Assembly: GCA_945494195.1 (NCBI GenBank)
Contig: CALYVJ010000101.1
Span: forward strand, 1-6,465
Reading direction: 5' to 3'
Source: an uncultured Selenomonas sp.
GTDB taxonomy: Bacteria; Bacillota; Negativicutes; Selenomonadales; Selenomonadaceae
DNA length: 6,465 bases
Of this stretch, positions 6,347 to 6,465 are shown piece after piece. How positions within the stretch are numbered: position 1 is the first letter of the stretch; the number at the start of each line of letters is the position of its first letter. The notes beneath the pieces were generated by a model. It saw nothing but the letters and a program-made list of their open reading frames with translations, ran no database searches and was not told the DNA's origin. The translations under genes were made by a program, and so were the position numbers.

Positions 6347-6465
6347 ATGATGAGTACAGAAAACGCACAGCTTTCCTGGAAAACCAGGATTGCCTACGGA
6401 TTAGGCGATACAGCCCAGAATGTGGTCTGGGGGGCCATGGGTATCTTAACCTTCTTCTACACGGA
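6347..6465 (+). CDS. GPH-family (MelB-like) sugar:cation symporter, N-terminal fragment
   Basis: An open frame runs off the right end, giving 39 codons. AGGAGG (6334-6339) precedes tandem ATG codons at 6347 and 6350 by 7 and 10 nt; either could be the start, and I give the first. After a short polar N-terminus come KTRIAYGLGDTAQN and the first membrane segment ending in FFYT. The pattern YG-x-GD-x3-N followed by FFYT is characteristic of the glycoside-pentoside-hexuronide:cation symporter family within the major facilitator superfamily. It differs from the sugar-porter type of Bacillus IolT. It sits behind the iol operon with what looks like the same operator, so uptake of inositol or a related cyclitol is a reasonable inference, but the substrate cannot be read from 39 residues. 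Confidence 0.85.
   Translation, partial: MMSTENAQLSWKTRIAYGLGDTAQNVVWGAMGILTFFYT

Noticed and set aside
1..6465. CRISPR arrays, tRNA or rRNA genes, insertion sequences, attachment sites
   Set aside because: I saw no regularly spaced long repeats, transposase motifs, terminal inverted repeats or tRNA-like cloverleaf sequence. All genes are metabolic and uniform in style.

Overview
The window holds most of a bacterial myo-inositol catabolic (iol) operon, read left to right on the + strand, followed by the start of a separately promoted transporter gene. The genes are intact and tightly packed, and each has a strong Shine-Dalgarno sequence (GGAGG or close to it). Base composition is roughly balanced, and the protein types resemble those of Firmicutes-lineage anaerobes. 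A Negativicutes/Selenomonadaceae-like host (Selenomonas, Mitsuokella and relatives) is my best guess, from overall impression only and not from a marker gene.

Layout. Positions 1-82 are a promoter/leader with four contiguous 11-bp direct repeats (18-61) that resemble the tandem 11-mer of the Bacillus IolR operator. Then come an iron-containing alcohol dehydrogenase (83-1240), a 52-nt gap with a hairpin, and a class II aldolase read as IolJ (1293-2147). Next is a 113-nt gap with an inverted repeat and a doubtful 24-codon hydrophobic ORF. After it lie iolC (2261-3295), iolB (3292-4083, overlapping iolC by 4 nt), iolD (4112-6064) and a clear intrinsic terminator (6076-6107). The 282-nt region after iolD holds that terminator, about 120 nt in which I support nothing, and then a second promoter (-10 at 6273-6278). 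That promoter carries further copies of the 11-mer and a 12-bp palindrome over its -35. A GPH-type (MelB-like) sugar:cation symporter gene starts at 6347 and runs off the window.

How the genes work together. IolD hydrolyses the ring of trihydroxycyclohexane-1,2-dione to 5-deoxy-glucuronate. IolB isomerises this to 2-deoxy-5-keto-gluconate, IolC phosphorylates it, and IolJ splits the product into dihydroxyacetone phosphate and malonate semialdehyde. Inositol dehydrogenase (IolG), inosose dehydratase (IolE), the acylating semialdehyde dehydrogenase (IolA) and the regulator IolR are not in the window. The most interesting inference is that the promoter-proximal Fe-alcohol dehydrogenase reduces malonate semialdehyde to 3-hydroxypropionate. 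It would then replace IolA and re-oxidise the NADH made by IolG, giving a fermentative version of the pathway. The shared 11-mer arrays suggest that one IolR-like repressor controls both the operon and the transporter.
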